From Merluccius polli (lineage: Eukaryota; Chordata; Actinopteri; Gadiformes; Merlucciidae), in assembly GCA_030340625.1 (NCBI GenBank), contig JAOPHQ010006263.1, forward strand, positions 140,001-204,000: 64,000 nucleotides of DNA, written 5' to 3'. Positions 53,890 to 64,000 of this stretch are shown here, piece by piece. The position numbers were made by a program, and so were the translations under genes. How positions within the stretch are numbered: position 1 is the first letter of the stretch; each line of letters opens with the position of its first letter. The notes below the pieces were generated by a model. The model worked only from the letters and a program-made list of their open reading frames with translations, searched no databases and was not told the origin of the DNA.

Positions 53890-54599
53890 AGAGAGAGATT
53901 GTGATTGGACAGTTTTCAGCCTAGAAAAGCCTCACAAGCATGCATAAACCCTTCAAAGCTTATTCAAGCTACACCGAAATTACTGCTTGACCATGTTTGT
54001 ACACAGCCCAAATCACTCTCCCCTTCCATGCAGATAGATATTGCAACATCAACATTTAAACCTTCAGTTAACTTGGAGCATTCCCTGGATAGCTGTGGCC
54101 TCACAGCAACTATAGCTTATGGCAAAACAAAAACCATATAACTGACATGCATAAGTGTCATAACTGTCATGATAACAGGCTGATACATGTAACTAAAGAG
54201 TCTGGAAAACAATAATGGCTGAAAGTAAAAGCTGAGACGGATCGAGCGGTAGGTCATAAATTATAATTAATAAAAGGAAGGACAGCAGGAAGTAAGGAAG
54301 GAAGGAAAGAATGAGAGAAACACGAAAACAAAAGCCAGCTAGAGTGAACAAAAGAAGCTGTGACCACAGGGTGAATCCTATGACTGGAAGTCGTTATGAA
54401 GGATACATCCAACATATAAACCAACAAAAAAAAAAACACATGCCCACACACTAGGACAGACAGAGATAAAAGTCAGACAGGCCTCCACAATGCTGGCTAG
54501 TCCAGCACACCAGAATCAAGCACAAAATCACTTGATTAATTATAGCCTTCCTCTATGAGAAAAAAACAACAAGCTAGGTCAATTGTGTGGGGCTTAATC

Positions 54600-54790
54600 A
54601 AACTAAAATCGAAGGATTCTTTGAATGTCTGTCCTTCGATTTTCTCGACAACCATTCATCCGATCAACTTCACACTTGGCAGGTATATAGCTGAGGACTC
54701 AAGGAAGGGCGTGTCGAGTGTGAGCAATACCGGAGGCCAAGCAATCGGCCGGTTCCAAACGGGCACGTTTTAAATGGGCACTGCACTAGT
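54600..54790. repeat. Dispersed repeat with a 12-bp hairpin
   Basis: AAAATCGAAGGA at 54605-54616 pairs exactly with TCCTTCGATTTT at 54632-54643. The following CCGATCAACTTCACACTTGG is of a type I recall as repeated in fish genomes. Family not named. Confidence 0.5.
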
Positions 54791-55734
54791 AAGATGAAAG
54801 TAAAGATATCTGCAATGTAAACTGAGTTAGGCCACTTGACTCTTTAATGGAACTGTATTCAGAATACCGAGTAAATATACACCTAGAAGTTATTTTCACC
54901 TCAAGGTAAAAAAAAACATTGATGTTTCTTTCAGGCTTTTGAAGACACTTTTGGGATTTAGATTTGGCGTCTTGGGCCATTTAGGGCTCCTTTTTTGTCT
55001 GTATGAGGTGTGTACATTCTATGATGGCTGAGGCAGCACTCTGGGATCACAGCTGTTGGCATATTTCGCTGAGCTCACTATGGAGAACAGAATGCTGAGC
55101 TGGGGACAGTTAAAATAAACGTGCACCCAACCAGTGAAGATGAGCCTATATATTCTATTGAGAGTTGCATTGACTGCAGAACCACCTGACAACTCTAGCC
55201 CTTCAAGATATTCCCCAATAGTCAACAAGTTGGACCTTGCTCAAATTTGGACGTTCAAAACAGAACTTTCAAACTTTCAATTTTTCATGGAAATACAACT
55301 TTATCTAACTGATTAATTATTATCTACTGTGTTCCAGAGTTTAATAAAAACCAGTTTACAAAGAAGTAATGATTTGGGAAAGAATTGTGTTGCGTAATCA
55401 CACATAAGCACACAGATGGAGGTATCGAGTTTCTAAATAGGCCTCACACTGGGTATAACTTAATAAAGCCAATTTTAACAAAAAACTACGGGCACACACT
55501 GTGCCATAGAGATAGCAATTTTCTTAAGTAAACAAAACAGTGTTAAATGACAAATGTAATAGCGCTAAACAGTGCTCTTGTTAACCTTATATTTTCAGTC
55601 ATTGACTGCATTTTTTTTTAACTAGGACGGAAAAATCTGAAGGCGGTCCGTCATTTTGACAGATTAGAGAGGTGCAGCTGCACAACTGGTGCAGAACGAG
55701 TGCATGCTGTGGGATTTCCTCCCAGTGAAGTAAG

Positions 55735-56148
55735 TAGGGTTGGGTATCGTTTGAATTTGAGCGATTCCGATTCCGATTCCTTGTTTCGATTCCGGTTCCT
55801 AACGATTCTCGATTCCGATTCTTTTAAGAGGCAGGGTAAAAATTTGTTTTAAATGAGCCAGCTATCCAACGGTCTTTCTGAATGAAATAGTCTGACCTTC
55901 ATCAATTTTAATTCTATGAACTTTTTATGAACTTTACTATGAATTTCTCAGAGGGCTTTTTTAAACTACAATACAAATATCAAATCTATGAACTTGAATA
56001 TAATAATATTATAAATAATGAATACATTTCGCAGAGGTACACTTTAACTTTATTTTTAACTCATGAAACATGTTAACATGCCTCCACTGATGGGCTAATT
56101 TGGAGCAGAATAGCCATTATTATTATTATTAATATGTCGAATCGACAT

Positions 56149-56191
<43 letters not shown>

Positions 56192-56635
56192 TGTAAACAG
56201 AATGAACAGAAGATGAAAACCGGACAGATTTCCGCTGTTGTAAAATTAGGGACTGGCCCTTTAAGCCGCAGGCTCGTATGCGGAGTGGGAGGGGTAGAGT
56301 GAGTGTGTGTGTGAGTTTTTGGAGTGGATGAGAGAGAGGCACGTTACAGCGACCGGAGCAAATAATGTTGATAAGAAAAGTACACGAAATAAATCAGTTT
56401 GATCCTGACCACTGTGCAGTCATTCACTAGCTGCTGTTGTTAAGAAAAGGACTCGCGGTAAAATGTAAACACTTCCGGTGGACGCTTCTTCTTTAGTGTT
56501 TGGCAATTTCTTCTTCCGGTCGGCGGGCTAGGAATCGAAACTAGGAACCGAAAGTTAAATTCTGCAACGATTCCGGGAGAATCGGAAAGCTAGTCCCGGT
56601 TCCAATCGATCCTCGATCCTCGATACCCAACCCTA
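55735..56635. mobile_element. Non-autonomous hAT element, 901 bp
   Basis: Termini TAGGGTTGGGTATCG and CGATACCCAACCCTA are perfect inverted repeats, with subterminal GATTCCGATTCC motifs. The duplications GAAGTAAG at 55727-55734 and 56636-56643 are perfect. It carries a near-perfect palindrome and an (AAT)n tract at about 56116-56190. Confidence 0.93.
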
Positions 56636-56643
56636 GAAGTAAG

Positions 56644-56900
56644 TGCTTGCAGGATCAGGAAATTCCAGGTTCAGAGAGTCTTGCCGACTTCTGATCACTT
56701 CCCTGGGAGAAATGTTCCCCGACTTCAAAACTTTGGCTGTAGTGGCACTGGTAATTCCAGTCTCCAGTGTGGCAGCAGAGCGCAGGTTCAGCCTTCAGAA
56801 CAAAATTAAACCCACTCTGAATTACAGCGACCTGATGTGGGGAACTAAAGACGTGATCACTGGTATGAGTACCGTGTGTCTAGCGGTGTATACCTGCTGA
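56644..56900 (+). pseudogene. hAT transposase C-terminal (dimerisation) fragment
   Basis: Translation at about 56713-56870 gives FPDFKTLAVVALVIPVSSVA, AERRFSLQNKIKP. This fits the hAT family C-terminal dimerisation region (LA...LxIPxSSxxxERxFSxxNxIK). Upstream coding sequence is missing. Frame and context suggest a decayed element, interrupted by the MITE at 55735-56635. Confidence 0.85.
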
Positions 56901-59900
56901 GGAGACGGTCGGGCGGCACAAAATGTTACTTAGTCACATGTGTTTTGGAACTGAACAACAATATAGCATTTTACTACTATATGTCTGCATGACCCCGCGC
57001 AGGGTCAAATCATGAAAGGTTGAATGACAGGTTGGCAAATGTGACATAACATAATTCACGTTACATGCCCTTGAATATAAGTCAAACGAGTGTTTATTTT
57101 GTGACAAGCAGACTTTTTTCACTTTTTTTGTTCGCTGTGTAAGTGAAAAAATGCCATATTTCGCTCTGTGCGTCTGCTTTGTCAACAAGCCGTGGACGGT
57201 CATCAGGTATGATAAAAATATGTGGTTATGTGAAGTCAGCCATACTTCCTCTTCCGTTCGCTTCGCGATGCATATTGTGATGTCTTCATTCAGTAATATT
57301 TTGTCACACACCATCACCCACTGTCAGACTATACTTGTTCATCTGTTTTAACTGCGGGTGCCAAGCAAAATCATAACAAGTCTGAAGATCCATAATGATA
57401 AGTAAACAATAATAGAGGGCATTGCCTTTAAACGTCATCGAGTTAAGTTGAGCGCATCATCAAGCGGGTAGCCCTGTTGTAATGGAAACGTAAATCCCTG
57501 CTGCGCTGGGCTGACACGCCGATTCAAACCAGGCCAGCACATTGTATGGAAAAACGCAAATAGTGGCACGTAATGCATAACCACAATATGTAAATATGTA
57601 GCCTATGAACTACGAAGCTCAGTCTCCAAGAAAAAGTTATAAAGAGCTATACAAATATAGTTGACCTGGATGGTAAATCGCTGAATCAGACCACTACGAC
57701 AAGCATGGATGACATACATGTTCTAACTGTCCCACGTGAAGAGATACAGAATGGTCCTCTCTTATATCAAGACCCATTACTAGACAATGTCTTCTATATA
57801 TAACTATATAGAGGTCATTTCTGCTCAAAGAGCCACACTGGTAACTGGACACATTTCAAGGACATTCCCCAGTTGGTGTTTAGGAATAACATTTAAGATA
57901 TTTATAGCATGATGGGTGAATAACGTGGTGTCATTGCTACTCTCATTGTGGTTTATCTTTGTTATTCATTGTTGTGATGGTGATGTGGTGATCTTGCAGG
58001 CTACTAATATTCATCCTTTTTTATGAACAATTGTTTTTTATTAATTATATGAAAAGCATAAGTTAAGTTAGATTTTGTTCTTCTAGCAATTTATTAGGGT
58101 ACTATTTGGCCCTTAATTGCGAGTGCACAAAACAGTGGTTAACTTTTAGAAAACCATCATCAGGCTGTGATTGTTTACAGTGTTTTAATGATGTATGCCC
58201 ATTTTTAATTGAGGGACAAGCTTATAGCAGTTATATTGGCACAGCAATTAGTTCCTCCACTATCCACATGTCCAGCTATGACAGGTGGTTCAGTGTCTGT
58301 ATTCAGCATGTTGTGTGAGTCACCCAGTTGAACACCCTGTGAAACAAATGTGTCTACTACTGCTGCTTTGCACTAGGGAAGTTATTTAAACAGATGTGCT
58401 GACTCCTGGCTGCATGACAAACCAGTGTCTCAGCATTGTTTAAAAAGAGGCTGTTGGCCAGAGCGAGTGACAGCAACGCATCAGGTTTCACAGCAGACCT
58501 GGTGCAGAAAAATTATACAGGGTCAGTGGCCGGCACACACCTGACCTGAGGTCCACAGGGCCAAGTGTGTCAACAGCACTGTCACTTGTGTACCGCGACA
58601 CCCATTAACTACAGCCTATGCCATCATGGTTCAACAGACACAAGACGAAACATAATCCTGGAATGAGTCTTAATAACAAGAACTCACTTGACTTAGCATG
58701 GATCGCTGGGGGTTATAATTTATTCATCATTACCTGCAATGGCCCCCTCCGAACAGTTTTGCTTCCTGTTTTTTAGATAAATGTTTCCCATGAAACTGAC
58801 ACCTTTTTTCCTACATTTTCAGAATATTATCTCTCTCTTATACTCTTTCAGAACTTGCAACTTTTGCCAAACAGACTAGGGTTTAGGAGGCACTTAAACT
58901 TGTCTTCATGTGAACAAAAAATAATTTTTATGATTGCAGTAACAAAATAACTGATCTCAGCAGGGAGGGAGATAGTAATGTACAACCTTAAAAAGGTACA
59001 AACAAACTGAAAGTGGTCTTTAAGGGCATGTTGAAGTGCAAATGGCAGAGGAAATGTACATTATGAGATGAGATAAGGTAAGATAAGATGGTACCTTATT
59101 AATCCCAGACAGGAAATTTGTGAGTTTGAGAGACTGTTTTAAGTTACTAAACCGATATGGCAAGCTCATAAAACGTGCTCTTAGTGGCGAACACCAGGTA
59201 TCTGGGAAGACTCAAAAGGATATCACAGGCCATCAAGAGGAGACCGGGGAACCCAGGTGGCTTGGGTACACATTCTGGACAGCTCACGTTCTTCACCTCC
59301 CACCTGCCATGGTGGCACACCGTCTTTATTAAACCAACATTGCTGTGGAAATCCATGGTCCCCCTAATGTTACACAGATCTAAAAGTCTAAAAGTTCCGT
59401 CAAAGGGGGCATAATATTTGTGAACACTATAAGACAAAAGTACCGTCCAGGGGAAAGTAAGGCAATAAAAGAGTTATGTCATCATGACAACATGAGACAA
59501 AAGCTCTTTATGACAGTTCAAACCTTTCACCGGTTCACACAAACCCGCAGGGACTTAGTCACTGTGAGTAACACTGGCTTACTATTAACTACAGTCTGTC
59601 TGAATCAAACAGCCATTTCAAGTATAAGAAAAGGGTGCCATTATTATTGCGTACAGTAGGGGTGGGATGATACACTCAACTCACAATAAAGGATATTGGT
59701 TTCACGATACGATATAGTCTTGATATTAAAAATGAAGTTCTAATGAAGAGAATGTATAATTGAACAAGAGTACTTGTTTATTCCTGAGGCAAAAAATACT
59801 TTGTTTACCACAAAGTATGGCTCAGGTATGAAACAACAATTAAAAGTGAACTGTGAAATTAAATTAGAAATACTAAACTAGACTGTTTACCTGCTGGGGT

Positions 59901-61727
59901 GTGCATTTCAAGCAAAAATACTATTTTGATATTCCCTGGAACTATTGAAGATCCCGCGAGACCCATTGATTTTCACAACATGTCTTTATTTTGATGTAAT
60001 GTTCTTTAGTGATACAATGCTTATCTGAATGAGCTAGAATCAACAACAGAATCTATTTTTAGTGGTGCCCGAAATGCCAAAAAAACTCTAATCGAATCCA
60101 AATCTCAACGAGTACTCGTGTACTTGTTTCGTAGATGCTTTTTTTAGTCTGCGATAGTTTTCACCAATGAACAGATATTGAAAGTAATTTTAACCTGTAT
60201 ATGTGAGTTACATCAACACCAGAACTCCACTGGCCACGCAGTTTTTTACCTGCTTTTTACTGTTGTAGAGCGCTCAGGATACACTTCTAAGAATTGTAAT
60301 TATTAATAAGTTATATCTATTGCAAACATTTTGAAATGTGACATGTATCCGGGTTAATTGCGCTTTAGTTTGGCTATTGTTTAGGGCAGGGTACTTTGTA
60401 ATTCACAATATTAGCAATATCGAGCAAATGACGGCGAAGAGAAGGGTGAGAAGGGTGCTGCTGCCTGGCGGCTTGGAAGCCCCATCTCCCGGCAAAATCA
60501 TTGTCGGCCGTGTTGTATGGCAGAGGAAGGCGAAGACATGACACTGTTGATGGCGTCCTCTAGTGCAAAAAAAGGTATGGTGAAAATATGTGATTAAGTG
60601 AATGAGTCATGCTCATTTACCAATGCATTTTTAAGCTCCAACATGCATATCGTCAAGTTTGTGTGATATTTCGTCACACACGCCTAGTTTACGGTGAATC
60701 CTAATGGTTCAGATAACTAAAAAGTTGGAGGTTGGAGGATGCAGCAGGTATTGATGAATCCAAACCAATTTGGACTTGTGCTGCAATTAGGCATGTCTTT
60801 TTGAGAATAGATTCCAGACAAGATGATGTTGATGTTGGCATGTGTGAAAGAGATAAGACATCAACAACAGCAAAGATAAATTAATTGCAAGATAAATTGT
60901 TTCTCGCTATACTAACGTTGTGTCGCCCTTACAAATCAAAGTCACACACAAAGATACTCCTCAGCTCCACAAACCAACATCCAAATCCCTGGTTTTGGAA
61001 CTGCAATCACCATTTATGGCAACAACAATCCAAACACACTGACCAGCAAATGATGCATTTCAGCTTATCCGGAAATGACTAAGACCCCATAGAGTTATAT
61101 TACAACTAGAAAGAGCTTAGTTGTTACCCTTCCCACTAATCATTTTCTTAGAATGTGTTCAAAATGGCCGTGGATCACAATTCACCTTGTGTTGTGCAGA
61201 AAATAGAACTGTTCACATTTAAAATAAGAAACTGTAGCTGATTTCTCTTCCCATGCTTGTGCGTTATGTAAGACATAGTTTATGCAAAATAAAATGGCTG
61301 GTTCCCTCGAGGTCCCAACATAAATCAATGAAACATCAACACAATGCGATTCCAATGATATTGAAACATGATGCTGGTCTTTATTTAAAGTCAATGAAAA
61401 GACAACAGGCCAAGAAGGAACCAGAGATGTCGGCATCGAGGGGTTAAAGAAACAGAAACCACACCCATTCCATGTGTTTTCATGGCCTTTGTTTTACCTC
61501 ATACTCTGGAGAGTTGAATTAAAGAAGTCCATGTCTACGAGCTAGCCTCCAACACAATGTGTTCTGTGGGGCCAAGAAGGGAGATATAGATCCGTCATTG
61601 TGGGGGTTTCCTGAGGACTTTCTGGAAAATGTATTGTGTCGCCTTCAAATTTAGGGCTGTACAACATTATAACAGATAAACATTTAAAAATGTGAATTAT
61701 TGGCTGGCCTACGTGAAAACTAACTAA

Positions 61728-61731
<4 letters not shown>

Positions 61732-61781
<50 letters not shown>
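61732..61781. repeat. (GT)n microsatellite
   Basis: 50 bases of GT on the plus strand, joined to the dispersed repeat at 61782-61915. Confidence 0.96.
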
Positions 61782-61782
<1 letters not shown>

Positions 61783-61915
61783 TAAGTCGGCCTTCTTGTT
61801 TCTAGTTGCTTCTAGTTTATTTTCTCATCAACCCTTCTTGTGACATGGGCTATTTTGCAGTAATAATCAGCTGTGATCGGATAGAAGCTGATACAGAAAG
61901 AGGGTGCAAAACAGA
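61782..61915 (+). repeat. Dispersed repeat, copy B
   Basis: Starts GTAAGTCGGCCTTCTTG and includes TTTATTTTCTCATCAACCCT and GTGATCGGATAGAAGCTGAT. It is the inverted copy of 49750-49891. Both copies adjoin GT arrays on the same side, so the GT run is part of the repeat. Confidence 0.75.
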
Positions 61916-62828
61916 CAGAGAGAGAGCTGAGGAACTGGAGATGATGAAAATGAAATTTCATCATACAACCTCAAATATCATACAACCTCAACATCTGTGG
62001 TATATGCGACTGAAACTGTAACTGTAACAATCATGAGTTGCTGCCAGTATCTATTTACAGTCACAGCTCTCCTAATTCACAAGCTTTCAATAATTAACAA
62101 GCATACATTAAGTTTTCCAGCTGGACCAAACAGCTGTATGACTGGCCTGAGATAGGCAGCTCCTCAAGGGCTGTAGTATTTCACACCAGGCCATTGGGTG
62201 CCCCTGTGACCCACATGTGTTAGCTGGCCAGTTAAACAACGCATGTGAAACCATGTTCCTCCATGTTGCACCAGAGCTGGCCTCTCCCTGGTCAACACAA
62301 GCATGAAACTCAGAAATACCACCACACACAATTAGAACTGACTTCTTGGACTTCCAAGAAGGAGATGGTGGGGGGGGGGGGCCTTAACTTCAACAATGGC
62401 AGAGCTTTTGTGTGGAAGGGGACACTTGTTTTCTCATTCTGAGCCATGAAAGTGAATTTGCCCAGCCCGGTGGGTCTATTTATATTCACAAGAGCATTCT
62501 TCAGCATTAGCACAGTCACATGCGCTCCCAGGCAGCGAGTACAGCCTGGCGATAGCATGGAGGGGCTCTCCATCAGTGTTCAGTGTCTGAGAGCAGCAAG
62601 ACAACTCTACCCAGCTCTATTGTGTACCAAGAGCACTCCATTCAGTTCCAGGAGGCCTCAGTCCCTGTGGGTTTAATTGTGAGCTGCAGTTAAACTTAAG
62701 GGGCTCAGTTAGTCTTCTTCATGCAAGGGCAGGAGATGACAGTACTATTTAGTCATTTATAGGTGCCGCGGCATTATCCAAAGCGACTTAGTTGATTCAG
62801 ATACAGTGTGATTTTGGAGATAGGGGAG

Positions 62829-63036
62829 TAGGGTTGGGTATCGTTTGAAATATTTAGATTCCAGTTTGATTTCGATTCCTGTACGATGATGCTGGTTCCT
62901 AAACGGTTCCGAAATCGATACATTTTTGTTTTCTTTTTGATAGAAATGCCATGCCAATATTGGTTCTTTGAATAGCTACCAGTTGCTAACAATGCCAGAA
63001 CCAATATGACATTTTTTTTACACCGACCCAACCCTA
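62829..63036. mobile_element. Short hAT-like MITE
   Basis: The left end TAGGGTTGGGTATCGTTTGA matches the left end of the element at 55735. The right end GACCCAACCCTA is its inverted partner. No target duplication is clear, so it may be decayed. Confidence 0.65.
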
Positions 63037-63097
63037 GTCACCACTACAGTATCCTCCCTGCACAGAGTAGCATCTGTATGTCTGTCTGTTACGGGAG

Positions 63098-63142
63098 AAA
63101 ACATATGTTTGAATTGGATTGTCCAATCCAAACATATGTTTT
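63098..63142. other. Near-perfect 21-bp palindrome
   Basis: Arms at 63098-63118 and 63122-63142 pair at 20 of 21 positions around a 3-base loop. The arms contain ACATATGT. Function unknown. Confidence 0.75.
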
Positions 63143-64000
63143 GTTTTGTTATTTTAACACCATTATATGAAGTACTGTAGTGCTGCAGAGATGCCCTGGC
63201 CTACACACAGTTTTCTACAGATTTTCTCCATGATTTTAAGTTTTTTCAGTGAAAAAGAAAATTGTGACGCAAAAATGATGATTAATATCTGAATATTTGC
63301 AATATGATTTGTTTACAATATTGTTCAGCCCTAATCTCGGGCCTCCAGGTGACTGCAGGAAACTAGAGCAACAGGTTGGAGGGCTGCGCAATCGCTGCCT
63401 CAGCCAGGTGTTTCAACACGGCATCTAATACCATTTCCCCATGTTGGGAGGCCGTGTTGTATCGAGGCCTCCCAACTGGGGAAGGGGGCTCGGACTTGCG
63501 TAAATGTGCTATACATCTATTCAGCACGGTGGTGACTCATGGTTTCGTTGTGAAAGGTGGGCACACTGTTCGCTAACTGAGTAAACGTCAGGGCAACACA
63601 GCAGTTCAAAACAGGTTCTCTAACTTAGAGTGTGTGAGTCAGGCCTGGAGGGGACACACCCAACTATGGTGAATCATGGTTCAGCAGGCTTGCCTGACTG
63701 TAAACATGCCTCATGTCTCCACACACTCATGGTTCGGCTTGAGAGCCCATGTGGGATTTCAGTATCATACATGTTATAGCCTCTGACAACCAGTCCAAAA
63801 ATAACAAAAATACATATACAATGTAAAAGTGTCTTATTGTGCATACCAAAATTTGAGTACGATTAAACATTGATAAATATTAGAAATGTTTGTTAAAAAG
63901 AATGTTTTGCTGATCAGCGTTATGATCCGGACTGTGTAGGAGTCTCTACGTAGCCATGTCTCCTTCAAATAATCTTACTACAAACCCAAGTATACAGTAT

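Noticed and set aside
56643..56900. Host gene candidate
   Set aside because: The IPVSS...ERRFS..NKIKP pattern is a hAT transposase end, in a transposon context, without a complete ORF.
59656..59720. A hAT-like end, TAGGGGTGGGATGATAC
   Set aside because: Only one terminus was seen and no convincing partner or duplication, so I did not list it as an element.

Overview
The window is vertebrate nuclear DNA and looks like a teleost fish. It holds multi-exon genes with GT-AG introns, plus one U12-type AT-AC intron. It is rich in CA/GA/TA microsatellites, fish-style hAT elements with 8-bp target duplications, an L2/CR1-like LINE 3' end and a tRNA-derived SINE. No prokaryotic features, CRISPR arrays, rRNA or recognisable tRNA genes were seen. 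All gene calls come from reading translations and splice sites by eye against remembered protein families; no database search was run.

Layout from left to right. (1) 309-6742, minus strand: the 5' end of a voltage-gated sodium channel alpha subunit, best matched to Nav1.6 (scn8a). The first three coding exons are present and the rest of the gene lies off the left edge. (2) 6743-12855: noncoding DNA with a GC-rich patch near 8.6-9.6 kb, a perfect hairpin, a 0.6-kb foldback repeat, and a MITE-like element interrupted by a LINE 3' end. (3) 12856-14455, plus strand: remains of a trypsin-like serine protease. Several frameshifts and lost cysteines mark it as a pseudogene, and its position suggests tmprss12. 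(4) 18902-48620, minus strand: a nearly complete disco-interacting protein 2 gene, best matched to DIP2B. I place 37 coding exons (exons 2-38, stop codon included) whose phases join without a break, giving about 1548 residues. Only the first coding exon (about 30-35 residues) is missing and should lie to the right of the window. (5) 48621-64000: the start of dip2b intron 1 and possibly upstream DNA. It has no convincing gene but holds four long CA/GT arrays, an inverted ~170-bp repeat pair, and a hAT transposase fragment split by a hAT MITE.

DIP2B, TMPRSS12 and SCN8A all lie in human 12q13 (from memory), so the gene set supports a conserved, compacted block. I see no biochemical operon-like link between the genes. 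The channel sets neuronal excitability. DIP2 proteins are cytoplasmic/nuclear proteins with a DMAP1-binding domain and two adenylate-forming-like domains.

The most interesting structure is inside dip2b. Two hAT elements with perfect 8-bp target duplications sit in introns 18 and 11. Each carries a ~950-bp core in opposite orientation, so exons 12-18 are bracketed by a long inverted repeat. Other points are a U12 AT-AC intron in scn8a, an 83-bp (TG)n tract next to the exon 7 splice acceptor, and nested transposons in intron 22.
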